A program made the translations under genes and the position numbers. A stretch of DNA of 36,539 nucleotides from DASRHK01 sp035650495 (GTDB lineage: Bacteria; Pseudomonadota; Gammaproteobacteria; Nevskiales; Nevskiaceae). The stretch covers positions 1 to 36,539 of the forward strand of contig DASRHK010000062.1 in the NCBI GenBank assembly GCA_035650495.1, in the 5' to 3' direction. Under the pieces are notes generated by a model, which made no database searches, was not told where the DNA came from, and saw only the letters and a program-made list of their open reading frames with translations. This document shows, one piece after another, positions 24,101 to 30,163 of this stretch (position 1 is the first letter of the stretch; each line of letters opens with the position of its first letter).

Positions 24101-24364
24101 GTCGTAATCGTCCGGCAGCTCGACCGTGAGCGAGAAGTCGTCGCAGCGGAACACGACGCCGGGCGAGCAGGTCCCGCCGACGGGCGTCGAGTACGACTCG
24201 TTGGTCAGCGGGAACGGGCCGGCGGTGAAGGTGACGCTCGGGCTCGTCGGCGACAGCGTGCCCGACGCCGGCGTCGGATCGTTCGCGCGCGTGGCGAGCG
24301 AGCACAGTGCGAATGCGACGGAAAGCAGGATCGGCGCCGAGCGGCGCACGGAAGTGATGTTCAT
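21197..24364 (-). CDS. Exoprotein D: secreted Asp-box (BNR) protein with added PKD domain and Gly-rich sorting tail
   Basis: 1055 residues. The start at 24364 is chosen because GGGGGAG stands six bases ahead and the signal peptide (about 1-27, ending ATRA) begins there; a frame 17 codons longer lacks such a site. Order: PPC-like domain (about 28-165, with DMDFYLLDDDG), propeller (about 185-660: SDDDGASW, SDDGGLTF, SEDSGNTW, TDDKAKTW, TYDHGKTW), fibronectin III (about 665-760, ASYRIYRGTSPD), CBM/DOMON-like module (about 760-935, opening CTVPGVTL) and a PKD domain absent from A-C (about 940-1020, NFGDGSD). The tail is TRFGGALGLPLLL followed by a hydrophobic stretch and RRRR, with six more residues (LQLTRS) after the basic cluster, unlike the other four. 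It is the first gene of the array, and is transcribed toward C. Confidence 0.85.
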   Translation of the reverse strand: MNITSVRRSAPILLSVAFALCSLATRANDPTPASGTLSPTSPSVTFTAGPFPLTNESYSTPVGGTCSPGVVFRCDDFSLTVELPDDYDTTHPDDKIVATFTWDNVGDDMDFYLLDDDGNEVTNNQAATGQDPEVAIFKAGKGTYHLTVRTVPYRAQGDLVSAKIELVTPPPVVTGPPPLAPTGTPPRFYVYAAQQGVGDGGEPSIGYNPATKRAMYIATGGGTGPAGLGGQILQINFPENLDAPMPEACDADWVDVTPTEFTVVNIDGILVTDQSTGRTFASELLSVGPALLGLPGGLEGFNSIFAFSDDDGASWTPGQIGPPQTSIPPPILGTVVADGLDHQSVGFGPYVEGTRPATATYPNAVYYCSQGYVQAFCTRSDDGGLTFPSIGAVVYTEADDGCGGLHGHIRVAPDGTAYLPNRNCHKHAAVAVSEDSGNTWEVREQPDSSNSSSDPQMALATDGTGYFCWVGADGHPHVTVTDDKAKTWINDYDIGYYQGIQNAVFPQAIAGDPDRAACFFLGTTTPGNLEAMDFPGIWYPFVATTYDHGKTWHTVNVSPNDPVQREGGIWLHGGGNSNRNLLDFNEVTTDELGRVLAIYADGCIGPCVQEGPNSFSAHATMARLIGGRPLFAANDPVEPVKPLGACLFGQRDQYASHLTWRTPDSGGADIASYRIYRGTSPDAMSLLTETPNAKPRYTDLSADPGVDQYTYKITAVNSQGEGVFSNIITLPVNPIPPVESPCTVPGVTLTNDPTGDNTNGPPGTDLLQLSVAEPKDMEGMLVFTMKVDSLPPSPESGFRWVTYFELPNPPGNGDLDYYVAMETGSGTPHFEFGTHVAQAVTGVGLYHSMGDLDAASGFSPDGTIVLVLDKSKLDQPMNPGDQLSAIHAATRTSAPGSGQGLTLDGTDNFGYTLRGPQDCVVARGPLANLIASATSGDAPLHVDFDGSSSSDPDGIAIASYTFNFGDGSDAVTQQSPDISHTYLRPGNYPATLTVKNAQGASSTNTSRVLINVGGSGGTAGGGDRTRFGGALGLPLLLVFTGLAALRRRRLQLTRS

Positions 24365-24382
24365 CAGGACTCCCCCAGGCAA

Positions 24383-24409
24383 AGCGCGGATCCGTCCGTG
24401 ATCGGCGCT
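24383..24409 (-). promoter_or_regulatory. Leader hairpin of gene D with ACGGA in the loop (possible CsrA/RsmA site)
   Basis: In the mRNA AGCGCCGATC pairs with GATCCGCGCT (10 positions, one C-C mismatch) around the 7-base loop ACGGACG. It ends 8 bases before the GGGGGAG Shine-Dalgarno region. Sequence differs from the A and C leaders, but the exposed ANGGA is shared. No SD-covering stem is evident here. Confidence 0.4.
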
Positions 24410-24426
24410 GGTCAAGTAATGACCGT

Positions 24427-24432
24427 ATTCTA
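24427..24432 (-). promoter_or_regulatory. -10 element of gene D
   Basis: TAGAAT on the minus strand, 62 bases before the gene D start, the same hexamer and nearly the same spacing as at A and C. Its -35 would fall near the start of the tRNA-Gly transcript, so the two promoters overlap. Confidence 0.45.
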
Positions 24433-24437
24433 GCGGT

Positions 24438-24443
24438 TAGAAT
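24438..24443 (+). promoter_or_regulatory. -10 element of tRNA-Gly
   Basis: TAGAAT on the plus strand, 10 bases before the tRNA, a spacing typical of tRNA promoters. Its -35 region would overlap the gene D start site. No strong -35 hexamer is visible. Confidence 0.5.
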
Positions 24444-24453
24444 TTCCCGTCGC

Positions 24454-24527
24454 GCGGGCGTAGTTCAATGGTAGAACTGCAGCTTCCCAAGCTGCTAACG
24501 TGGGTTCGATTCCCATCGCCCGCTCCA
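24454..24527 (+). tRNA. tRNA-Gly (anticodon CCC)
   Basis: A 74-base cloverleaf with encoded CCA. The acceptor stem GCGGGCG/CGCCCGC is perfect, the D-arm is GTTC/GAAC, the anticodon stem GCAGC/GCTGC carries the loop TTCCCAA (anticodon at 24486-24488), and the T-loop is TTCGATT. The discriminator base T is usual for bacterial Gly tRNAs. It reads GGG codons. Confidence 0.97.
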
Positions 24528-24562
24528 TCTTCGCGAGTTTCGCTTCGCTTTTCGGTGTCGTC

Positions 24563-24763
24563 ATGCAGATCCAGGTCAACGGCGCGACGGAAGTCGTGCC
24601 GGAGCAGAGCACGCTCTCCCAGCTGATCGATCGCCTGCGGCTGTCGGGCAAGCGCGTCGCGGTCGAGCTCAACGGCGAGATCGTGCCGCGCTCGGCCTAC
24701 GCCGCGCGACCGCTCAAGGAAAACGACGTGCTCGAGATCGTCGCAGCGATCGGAGGCGGCTAG
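24563..24763 (+). CDS. thiS: Sulfur carrier protein ThiS
   Basis: 66 residues with a ubiquitin-like fold pattern: MQIQVNGATEVVPEQSTLSQ at the start, VAVELNGEIVPRS in the middle, and the C-terminal Gly-Gly (here GGG) that is adenylated and thiocarboxylated to carry sulfur for the thiazole of thiamine. The start at 24563 matches the family N-terminus; the frame is open upstream, but that part runs into tRNA-Gly. There is no strong Shine-Dalgarno sequence. Its stop codon directly abuts the thiG start. Confidence 0.93.
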   Translation: MQIQVNGATEVVPEQSTLSQLIDRLRLSGKRVAVELNGEIVPRSAYAARPLKENDVLEIVAAIGGG

Positions 24764-25564
24764 ATGAACCAGCCCGCGCAGGGACCTTCGGATCTCCTCG
24801 TCGTCGGCGGACGCAGCTTCCGCTCGCGGCTGCTGGTCGGCACCGGCAAGTACAAGGACTTCGACGAAACGCGTCTCGCGATCGAGGCGAGCGGCGCGGA
24901 GATCGTCACGGTCGCGATCCGCCGCACCAACATCGGCCAGAAAGCGGGCGAGCCCAACCTGCTCGAGGTGATCCCGCCGTCGCGCTACACGATCCTGCCG
25001 AACACCGCGGGCTGCTACACCGCCGACGATGCGCTGCGCACGTGCCGCCTCGCGCGCGAGCTGCTCGACGATCATCGGCTGGTGAAGCTCGAAGTGCTGG
25101 GCGATCCCAAGACGCTGTACCCCGACGTGCCCGCGACGCTCGAAGCCGCGAAGCAGCTCGTGAAGGAAGGCTTCGAGGTAATGGTCTACACGACCGACGA
25201 TCCGATCACGGCGAAGCGTCTCGAGGAGATGGGCTGCGTCGCGGTGATGCCGCTGGCGGCGCCGATCGGCTCGGGCTTGGGCATCCAGAACAAGTACAAC
25301 ATCCTCACCATCGTCGAGAACGCGCGCGTGCCGATCCTCGTCGACGCCGGCGTCGGCACCGCGAGCGACGCAGCGATCGCGATGGAGCTCGGTTGCGACG
25401 GCGTCCTGATGAACACCGCGATCGCCGAAGCGAAGCATCCCGTGCTGATGGCCAGCGCGATGAAGAAAGCGATCGAAGCGGGTCGTGAGGCGTTCCTCGC
25501 GGGCCGCATGCCGCGCCGTCGATACGCATCGGCGAGCTCGCCCAAAGAAGGATTGCCTTTCTGA
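24764..25564 (+). CDS. thiG: Thiazole synthase ThiG
   Basis: 266 residues, a TIM-barrel enzyme that joins the ThiS thiocarboxylate, 1-deoxy-xylulose 5-phosphate and dehydroglycine into the thiazole phosphate. The Schiff-base lysine is K108 in VKLEVLGD. Other conserved parts are SRLLVGTGKY, PNTAGC, MPLAAPIGSGLGI and the phosphate-binding VDAGVGTASDAA. A GGAGG Shine-Dalgarno sequence is placed 7 bases before the ATG. The stop overlaps the next gene's start by one base (TGATG). ThiH or ThiO, which supplies dehydroglycine, is not in this window. Confidence 0.96.
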   Translation: MNQPAQGPSDLLVVGGRSFRSRLLVGTGKYKDFDETRLAIEASGAEIVTVAIRRTNIGQKAGEPNLLEVIPPSRYTILPNTAGCYTADDALRTCRLARELLDDHRLVKLEVLGDPKTLYPDVPATLEAAKQLVKEGFEVMVYTTDDPITAKRLEEMGCVAVMPLAAPIGSGLGIQNKYNILTIVENARVPILVDAGVGTASDAAIAMELGCDGVLMNTAIAEAKHPVLMASAMKKAIEAGREAFLAGRMPRRRYASASSPKEGLPF

Positions 25565-26160
25565 TGTCGCTCTACACGCCGCGAAGCTTTCTCGGCGACG
25601 GCGCGCATGCGGAGAAGCTCATCCGCGATTATCCGTTCGCGACCTTGATCACGAGCGTCGATGGCGACGAGCCGCACGTGACGCATCTGCCGATGCTCTA
25701 CGAAGACGGCTCGCTCGCCGCTCACATGGCGCGCGCCAATCCGCATTGGCGGGCGTTCGCGCGCGGAAGCACGGTCGCCGTCTTCCACGGCCCGCATACG
25801 TACATCTCGCCGCGCTTCTACGTCGAGCCGGAGAAGAACGTGCCGACGTGGAATTACGCCGTCGTTCACGTGCACGGGCGTCCCGAGATGCTGCCCGACG
25901 ACGCGGTGCCGCCGCACATCGAAGCGCTCACGCAAGTGTTCGAGCGAGGCGCGTGGTCACCGACTGCACAGAAAGTCGCCCAGCTCGCGCCGGGCGTCGT
26001 CGGCTTCCGCATGAAGGCCGAGCGCATGGAAGTCAAAGTGAAGATGAACCAGAACCGCACGGCCGCCGATCGCGCGAAGGTCATTGATCATCTGCGTGCA
26101 ACCGGCCGCGAAGACGATGCCGCGGTCGCCGACTGGATCGTCATCGATGACGCTCGCTGA
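25564..26160 (+). CDS. PaiB-like FMN-binding split-barrel protein
   Basis: 198 residues. It matches the PaiB/FMN-binding negative transcriptional regulator family: start MSLYTPRSF, LIRDYPFATLIT, HLPML, GPHTYISPRFY and the signature VPTWNYAVVHVHG. In Bacillus, PaiB acts with the acetyltransferase PaiA on sporulation and protease genes; elsewhere the role is poorly known and many members may be flavin-dependent enzymes or regulators. It is inserted between thiG and trmB with overlaps on both sides (1 base and 14 bases), so it is cotranscribed with them. There is no PaiA neighbour. Confidence 0.88.
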   Translation: MSLYTPRSFLGDGAHAEKLIRDYPFATLITSVDGDEPHVTHLPMLYEDGSLAAHMARANPHWRAFARGSTVAVFHGPHTYISPRFYVEPEKNVPTWNYAVVHVHGRPEMLPDDAVPPHIEALTQVFERGAWSPTAQKVAQLAPGVVGFRMKAERMEVKVKMNQNRTAADRAKVIDHLRATGREDDAAVADWIVIDDAR

Positions 26161-26836
26161 GACGCCCCATCATCGCCGCGTGCGCTCGTTCGTGCGGCGC
26201 GAAGGGCGCATCACGCACGCGCAGAAGGACGCGCTCGAGCGCTTGTGGCCGCGCTTCGGCATCGATGCGCCGAAGCAGCTCGATTTCGCGCAGGTGTTCG
26301 GCCGTGTCGCGCCGATCGTCGTCGAGATCGGCTTCGGTAACGGCGATCATCTGCTGTCGCGCGCGCAGAACGAGCGCGACAAGGATTTCCTCGGCATCGA
26401 AGTGCATCGACCCGGCGTCGGCCGCGTCCTGCATCGTGTCGAGCAGCTCGCGCTGACCAACGTGCGCGTCGCGTGTCACGACGCTGTGGAATTCCTGCGC
26501 GACGCCATCGCACCGGGTTCGCTCGCGGAGGTCGTCGTCTATTTCCCCGATCCGTGGCCGAAGAAGCGGCACCACAAGCGCCGCTTGATCCAGCCGGAGT
26601 TCGTCGCGCTCATCGCGAATCGTCTCGCGAGCGGCGGCGTGCTGCGGCTCGCGACCGACTGGGCGCACTACGGCGAGCAGATGCTCGCGGTGCTGTCGGC
26701 GGAGCCGCTGCTGCGCAATGTCGCGGAGGGCGGCGGCTTCGGGGAGCGTCCGGCGACGCGTGCGCCGACGCGCTTCGAGACGCGCGGCGAGCGGCTCGGG
26801 CATCAGGTGTTCGATCTCGAGTTCCAGCGCACATGA
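26147..26836 (+). CDS. trmB: tRNA (guanine-N7-)-methyltransferase TrmB
   Basis: 229 residues. Rossmann-type SAM methyltransferase that makes m7G46 in tRNA variable loops. The SAM motif VEIGFGNGDHLL is at about 59-70, and the family signature VVYFPDPWPKKRHHKRR is intact. The C-terminal part contains LRLATDWAHYGEQML. The start MTLAETPHH overlaps the end of the PaiB gene by 14 bases; an upstream start at 26084 would add an unrelated segment. thiG and trmB are also close neighbours in Pseudomonas. The stop overlaps prkB in an ATGA junction. Confidence 0.95.
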   Translation: MTLAETPHHRRVRSFVRREGRITHAQKDALERLWPRFGIDAPKQLDFAQVFGRVAPIVVEIGFGNGDHLLSRAQNERDKDFLGIEVHRPGVGRVLHRVEQLALTNVRVACHDAVEFLRDAIAPGSLAEVVVYFPDPWPKKRHHKRRLIQPEFVALIANRLASGGVLRLATDWAHYGEQMLAVLSAEPLLRNVAEGGGFGERPATRAPTRFETRGERLGHQVFDLEFQRT

Positions 26837-27720
26837 GCCGCGCGCATCCGATCGTCGCGGTCACGGGCTCTTCCGGTGCAGGCACCAGCACTGCGCTGAA
26901 GATCTTCACGCGCATGTTCGACGAGCTCAACATCCGCGCTGCGATCGTCGAGGGAGACGCCTTCCACGCTTTCGATCGCGAAGGCAATCGCGCAGCGATC
27001 GAGCGCGCGACGATCCGCGGCGAGAACTTCTCGCTGTTCGGCCCCGCAGGAAACCTGTTCGACAAGCTGCAGGCGCTGTTCGACGAGTACGCCGAGACCG
27101 GCAATGGCGTGACGCGGCGCTATCTGCACACCGAGGTCGAGGCCGCGGCGGCGCATCAGGCCGTGGGCACGTTCACGCCGTGGGAGCGGCTGCCGGCCGG
27201 GACGGACATGCTGTTCTACGAAGGGCTGCACGGCGGGTTGATCACCGAGGAGTACGATCTCGCGAGCCGCGTCGATCTGCTGGTCGGCGTGGTGCCCGTG
27301 ATCAACCTCGAATGGATCCAGAAGATCCGTCGCGACGCCAACGAGCGCGGCTACGCGCCCGAGGACGTCACCACCACGATCCTGCGCCGCATGCCGGATT
27401 ACGTGAACTACATCACGCCGCAGTTCTCGCGCACCGACGTGAATTTCCAGCGCGTGCCGCTGGTCGACACGTCGAATCCGTTCGTCATGCGCGACATCCC
27501 CGCGCCCGAGCAGACGCTGTGCGTCGCGCACTTCAACGATCTCACGCGCGTGCGCGCGGATCTCGACGACTTCCAGCGCAAGCTCGCGGGCTCGTTCATC
27601 TCCGATCGGCGCACGCTCGTCGTCCCCGGCGCGCTGATGCACGAAGCGATGGAAGTGATCCTGAAGCCGGCGATCGCGCGCCTCGCATCGACACGCGCGC
27701 CAGGTGCGGCTGCGGCGTAA
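26833..27720 (+). CDS. prkB: Phosphoribulokinase (PrkB type)
   Basis: 295 residues, aligning over its length with E. coli PrkB (289 residues). The P-loop is VTGSSGAGTST (10-20). Shared blocks are EGDAFH, GTFTPWERLPAGTDMLFYEGLHGG, VDLLVGVVPVINLEWIQKI, DYVNYITPQFSRTDVNFQRVP, VDTSNPF and the C-terminal GSFISDRRTLVVPG. The reaction is ATP-dependent phosphorylation of ribulose 5-phosphate. No RuBisCO gene is in the window, and this branch occurs in heterotrophs, so a Calvin cycle cannot be claimed. It is coupled to trmB and probably ends the thiS-prkB transcript. Confidence 0.93.
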   Translation: MSRAHPIVAVTGSSGAGTSTALKIFTRMFDELNIRAAIVEGDAFHAFDREGNRAAIERATIRGENFSLFGPAGNLFDKLQALFDEYAETGNGVTRRYLHTEVEAAAAHQAVGTFTPWERLPAGTDMLFYEGLHGGLITEEYDLASRVDLLVGVVPVINLEWIQKIRRDANERGYAPEDVTTTILRRMPDYVNYITPQFSRTDVNFQRVPLVDTSNPFVMRDIPAPEQTLCVAHFNDLTRVRADLDDFQRKLAGSFISDRRTLVVPGALMHEAMEVILKPAIARLASTRAPGAAAA

Positions 27721-27819
27721 AGCGCGCGAATGCTCTCGCGCATTGCACGATGACAGCGTGCATCTCAGTGCAGATTGCGTCACTTATCCGCGACACTTCA
27801 AATAATTTTTCTATGACGC

Positions 27820-27848
27820 TTGAACGTCGCCCGCGACAGGCGTAGAAA
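27820..27848 (+). promoter_or_regulatory. Promoter of the small acidic protein gene
   Basis: TTGAAC (27820-27825), a 17-base spacer and TAGAAA (27843-27848), in the 183-base gap after prkB. An A/T-rich tract (27796-27815) directly upstream, rare in this GC-rich window, could act as an UP element. Nothing else was recognised in the gap. Confidence 0.45.
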
Positions 27849-27903
27849 AGACGTCAGGCACGTCGTCACTCGAAAGGAAATCGAAAGCTCGCGGAGAAGT
27901 GTC

Positions 27904-28206
27904 ATGGCGGAATGGCTCAGAGAAGTTTCGGTCGGTGAGTGGTACCAGAGCGGCGGCGAGCCATTCGAGATTGTGGGAGTCGATGCGAAAGCGGAGATCG
28001 TGCTCGTGCAGTACTTCGACGGCACGCTCGAGGAATACGACTTCGACAGCTGGGGCGAGCTCAACGCGCGACCCTGCGCACCTCCGGAGGACTACTCCGG
28101 CGCGCTCGACATGGAGCGCGAGGACTTCAACGCCGACAGCAGCGACGAATCCGGATCGGGCCGCTGGGATAACCCGCTCGATCTGCTGGACACCCGATAC
28201 CCGTGA
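27904..28206 (+). CDS. Small acidic protein, DUF6763-like, function unknown
   Basis: 100 residues, preceded by a GGAGAAG Shine-Dalgarno sequence. The pattern VGEWYQSGGEPFEIVGVDA followed by VQYFDGTLEEYDFDSW suggests a small beta-barrel, similar to a family of uncharacterised gammaproteobacterial proteins. The C-terminal 45 residues are acidic and low in hydrophobic residues (EREDFNADSSDESGSG), so probably disordered. There is no signal peptide, no Cys-rich motif and no catalytic signature; Asp and Glu make up roughly a fifth of the protein. It seems to be a single-gene unit with its own promoter and a following hairpin. A role as an RNA- or protein-binding adaptor would be a guess. Confidence 0.75.
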   Translation: MAEWLREVSVGEWYQSGGEPFEIVGVDAKAEIVLVQYFDGTLEEYDFDSWGELNARPCAPPEDYSGALDMEREDFNADSSDESGSGRWDNPLDLLDTRYP

Positions 28207-28212
28207 TCGGGG

Positions 28213-28230
28213 GTCGCCCTTCAGGGCGAC
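28213..28230 (+). terminator. Short hairpin after the small acidic protein gene
   Basis: GTCGCCC-TTCA-GGGCGAC, a perfect 7-bp stem with a tetraloop, 6 bases after the stop codon. The T-run is absent. Placement between two plus-strand genes suggests a weak terminator. Confidence 0.5.
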
Positions 28231-28281
28231 GCTGTCAAAGCGGTATCCTCTAGGCCCGACACGAGCGAACAGGGCCTCCAC

Positions 28282-28920
28282 ATGTTTCTGGATCGCTTCG
28301 CCACGCCGCAATTGCCGCCGGCGTTCAAGTACGTCCTCGAAGACCAGACGCCGATCCTGGTGCGGCCGCTGCGGCCCGACGACGCGCCGCGCCTTCGCGC
28401 AGGCTTCTCACTGCTGTCGCAGCTCGCGCGACGCCGCCACAACTTCGCGGAGCAGGGCGGGCTCGAGGAAGAGACGCTGCAATCGCTGTTCAACCGCAAC
28501 CCCAAGGAGGGCTGTGCCTGGGGCGCCGCGAACATGAAGAAGCCCGACGAGCCCGGCATCGGCATCGCGCGCTACGTGCGGGTCAACGGCGATCCGTCCG
28601 CCGCCGACGTCGCGATCGTGATCGGCGACAACTATCAGGGCCGCGGCGCGGGCTTCGTGCTGCAGGCGTGCCTGCACATCACGGCGGCGCGCAACGGCAT
28701 CCGCACGTTCTATTACGACGTGCCGTCGGACTACGACCGCATCATCGAGCACCTGAAGCTGATGGGCGCGACGCACGCGGGACGCGCCGACAACATCGAT
28801 CGATTGCAGATGCCGGTCTACAAGCGGCCGTCGGACGTGCCGAAAGGCAACGCGATCTCGCGCCGCTTCGCCGAGACCTTCAAGAAGCTGCACTCGGTGC
28901 AGGAAGTGGCCGACGCATGA
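28282..28920 (+). CDS. GNAT family N-acetyltransferase
   Basis: 212 residues. The N-terminal strand is ILVRPLRPDDAPRLRAGF; the acetyl-CoA binding motif A is AIVIGDNYQGRGAGFVLQ at about 111-128 (Q/RxxGxG/A). The following GIRTFYYDVPSDYDRIIEHLKLMGA is motif B-like. The substrate cannot be predicted; related proteins are often annotated only as GNAT. The last 41 bases overlap the end of ampG on the other strand. A possible -10 (TATCCT at 28242-28247) is the only promoter-like sequence seen before it. Confidence 0.88.
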   Translation: MFLDRFATPQLPPAFKYVLEDQTPILVRPLRPDDAPRLRAGFSLLSQLARRRHNFAEQGGLEEETLQSLFNRNPKEGCAWGAANMKKPDEPGIGIARYVRVNGDPSAADVAIVIGDNYQGRGAGFVLQACLHITAARNGIRTFYYDVPSDYDRIIEHLKLMGATHAGRADNIDRLQMPVYKRPSDVPKGNAISRRFAETFKKLHSVQEVADA

Positions 28921-30163
28921 GGTAGAGGATCAGGACCAGCGACGGCAGCCCGATCGCGGCGGTGTAGCAGAAGAACAGCGGATAGCCGATTGCGTCGACG
29001 ATCGCGCCCCAGGCGCTCGCGAGGCTCTTCGCCGGCAGGCTCCACAGCGTTCCGAACAACGCGTACTGCGTCGCCGTGTAGGCGCGATTGGTCAGCGACG
29101 ACATGTAGGCGATGAACGCGCCGCCGGCGATGCCGTTGCCCAGGTTGTCCACGCTGATCGCGCCTGCGAGCTTGAGCACGTCGGCAGGCTGGGTCGCGAG
29201 CCATCCGTAGATGAGGTTCGCGATCGTCAGCAGCGCCCAGCCCACGAGCATCGAGCGATACAGGCCGATCCGCGCGACGAGGACGCCGCCGACCAATCCG
29301 CCGGTGAGCGTCATGATCACGCCATAGACCTTCGACACCACCGCGATCTGATCCAGCGTGTAGCCGGTGTCGAGATAGAACGTGTTCGCCGCGACGCCCA
29401 TCGTCATGTAGTTCAGACGGAAGGTGAGGATCAGGGCGAGGATCGGCACTCCGGCCTGGAGGCCGTAGCGCTTGAAGAAGTCGACGAACGGGCTGACCAC
29501 CGCGCTGATCGCCTCGCGCGCCAGCGCGCCGCGGGCGATCGTCGTCTGCGGCTCGCCGATGAAGAGCGCGGTGAGGATGCCGACGCTCATGCACCCCGTC
29601 ATGAGGAGATACGCGTCCTGCCAGCCGAGGGCCGACGCGCTTGCGAGCGCGCCGGCGCCTGCGGCGATCAGCGCGAGCTGATAGCCGATTTGATACGCCG
29701 CGGCCATCAGTCCCTGCATCGAGACCTCCGCGGCTTCGATGCGCCACGCGTCGATGGCGATGTCCTGCGTGGACCCTGCCAGTGCGGTCAGGACGGCCAG
29801 CAATGCGAAATGCGCCGGATCGGCGCCCGGATCGGCGAACGCCATCGACAGCAGTCCCGCGACGATCGCGCATTGCGACAAGAGCATCCAGCTGCGACGG
29901 CGTCCGAGCGCCTTGTGCAGGAGCGGCAGCGGCAAGCGATCGACGATCGGCGACCAGAAGAACTTCAGCGAGAACATGAGGCCGACCAGGCTGAACAAGC
30001 CGATGGTCGTACGATCGATGCCGGCCTGGCGCAGCCGTGCCGACAGCGTCGTCAGCACCAGCGGGAAGACGAGCCCCGACGAGAATCCCAGCAGCAGCAT
30101 CGCGCGCACGCGGGGATGCGCATACGCGGCGAGCGACTCGCGCCAGCTCTTGCGCTCGCTCAA
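28880..30163 (-). CDS. ampG: AmpG-family MFS permease (muropeptide transporter)
   Basis: 427 residues with about 12 to 14 membrane helices. AmpG features include the start region HPRVRAMLLLGFSSGLVFPLV, GLFSLVGLMFSLKFFWSPIVDRLPLP, GRRRSWMLLSQ and STQDIAIDAWRIE. The family imports GlcNAc-anhydroMurNAc peptides for cell-wall recycling and, in some species, beta-lactamase induction. The start is a TTG that overlaps the xth stop (TTGA). The open frame runs further upstream inside xth, but homology begins here. It converges on and overlaps the GNAT gene by 41 bases. Confidence 0.92.
   Translation of the reverse strand: MSERKSWRESLAAYAHPRVRAMLLLGFSSGLVFPLVLTTLSARLRQAGIDRTTIGLFSLVGLMFSLKFFWSPIVDRLPLPLLHKALGRRRSWMLLSQCAIVAGLLSMAFADPGADPAHFALLAVLTALAGSTQDIAIDAWRIEAAEVSMQGLMAAAYQIGYQLALIAAGAGALASASALGWQDAYLLMTGCMSVGILTALFIGEPQTTIARGALAREAISAVVSPFVDFFKRYGLQAGVPILALILTFRLNYMTMGVAANTFYLDTGYTLDQIAVVSKVYGVIMTLTGGLVGGVLVARIGLYRSMLVGWALLTIANLIYGWLATQPADVLKLAGAISVDNLGNGIAGGAFIAYMSSLTNRAYTATQYALFGTLWSLPAKSLASAWGAIVDAIGYPLFFCYTAAIGLPSLVLILYLMRRPLPAPSAAS

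Noticed and set aside
12093..24364. Calling genes A-D true sialidases
   Set aside because: Asp boxes are clear, but they occur in many propeller proteins. I do not see the FRIP motif or a convincing Arg triad and Tyr/Glu pair, so no catalytic claim is made.
12093..24364. The tandem array as an assembly artefact
   Set aside because: The four genes differ widely in sequence and in domain content; they are real diverged paralogues.
26833..27720. Evidence for autotrophic CO2 fixation
   Set aside because: The protein is closest to E. coli PrkB, which occurs in heterotrophs, and no RuBisCO or other Calvin-cycle gene is present here.
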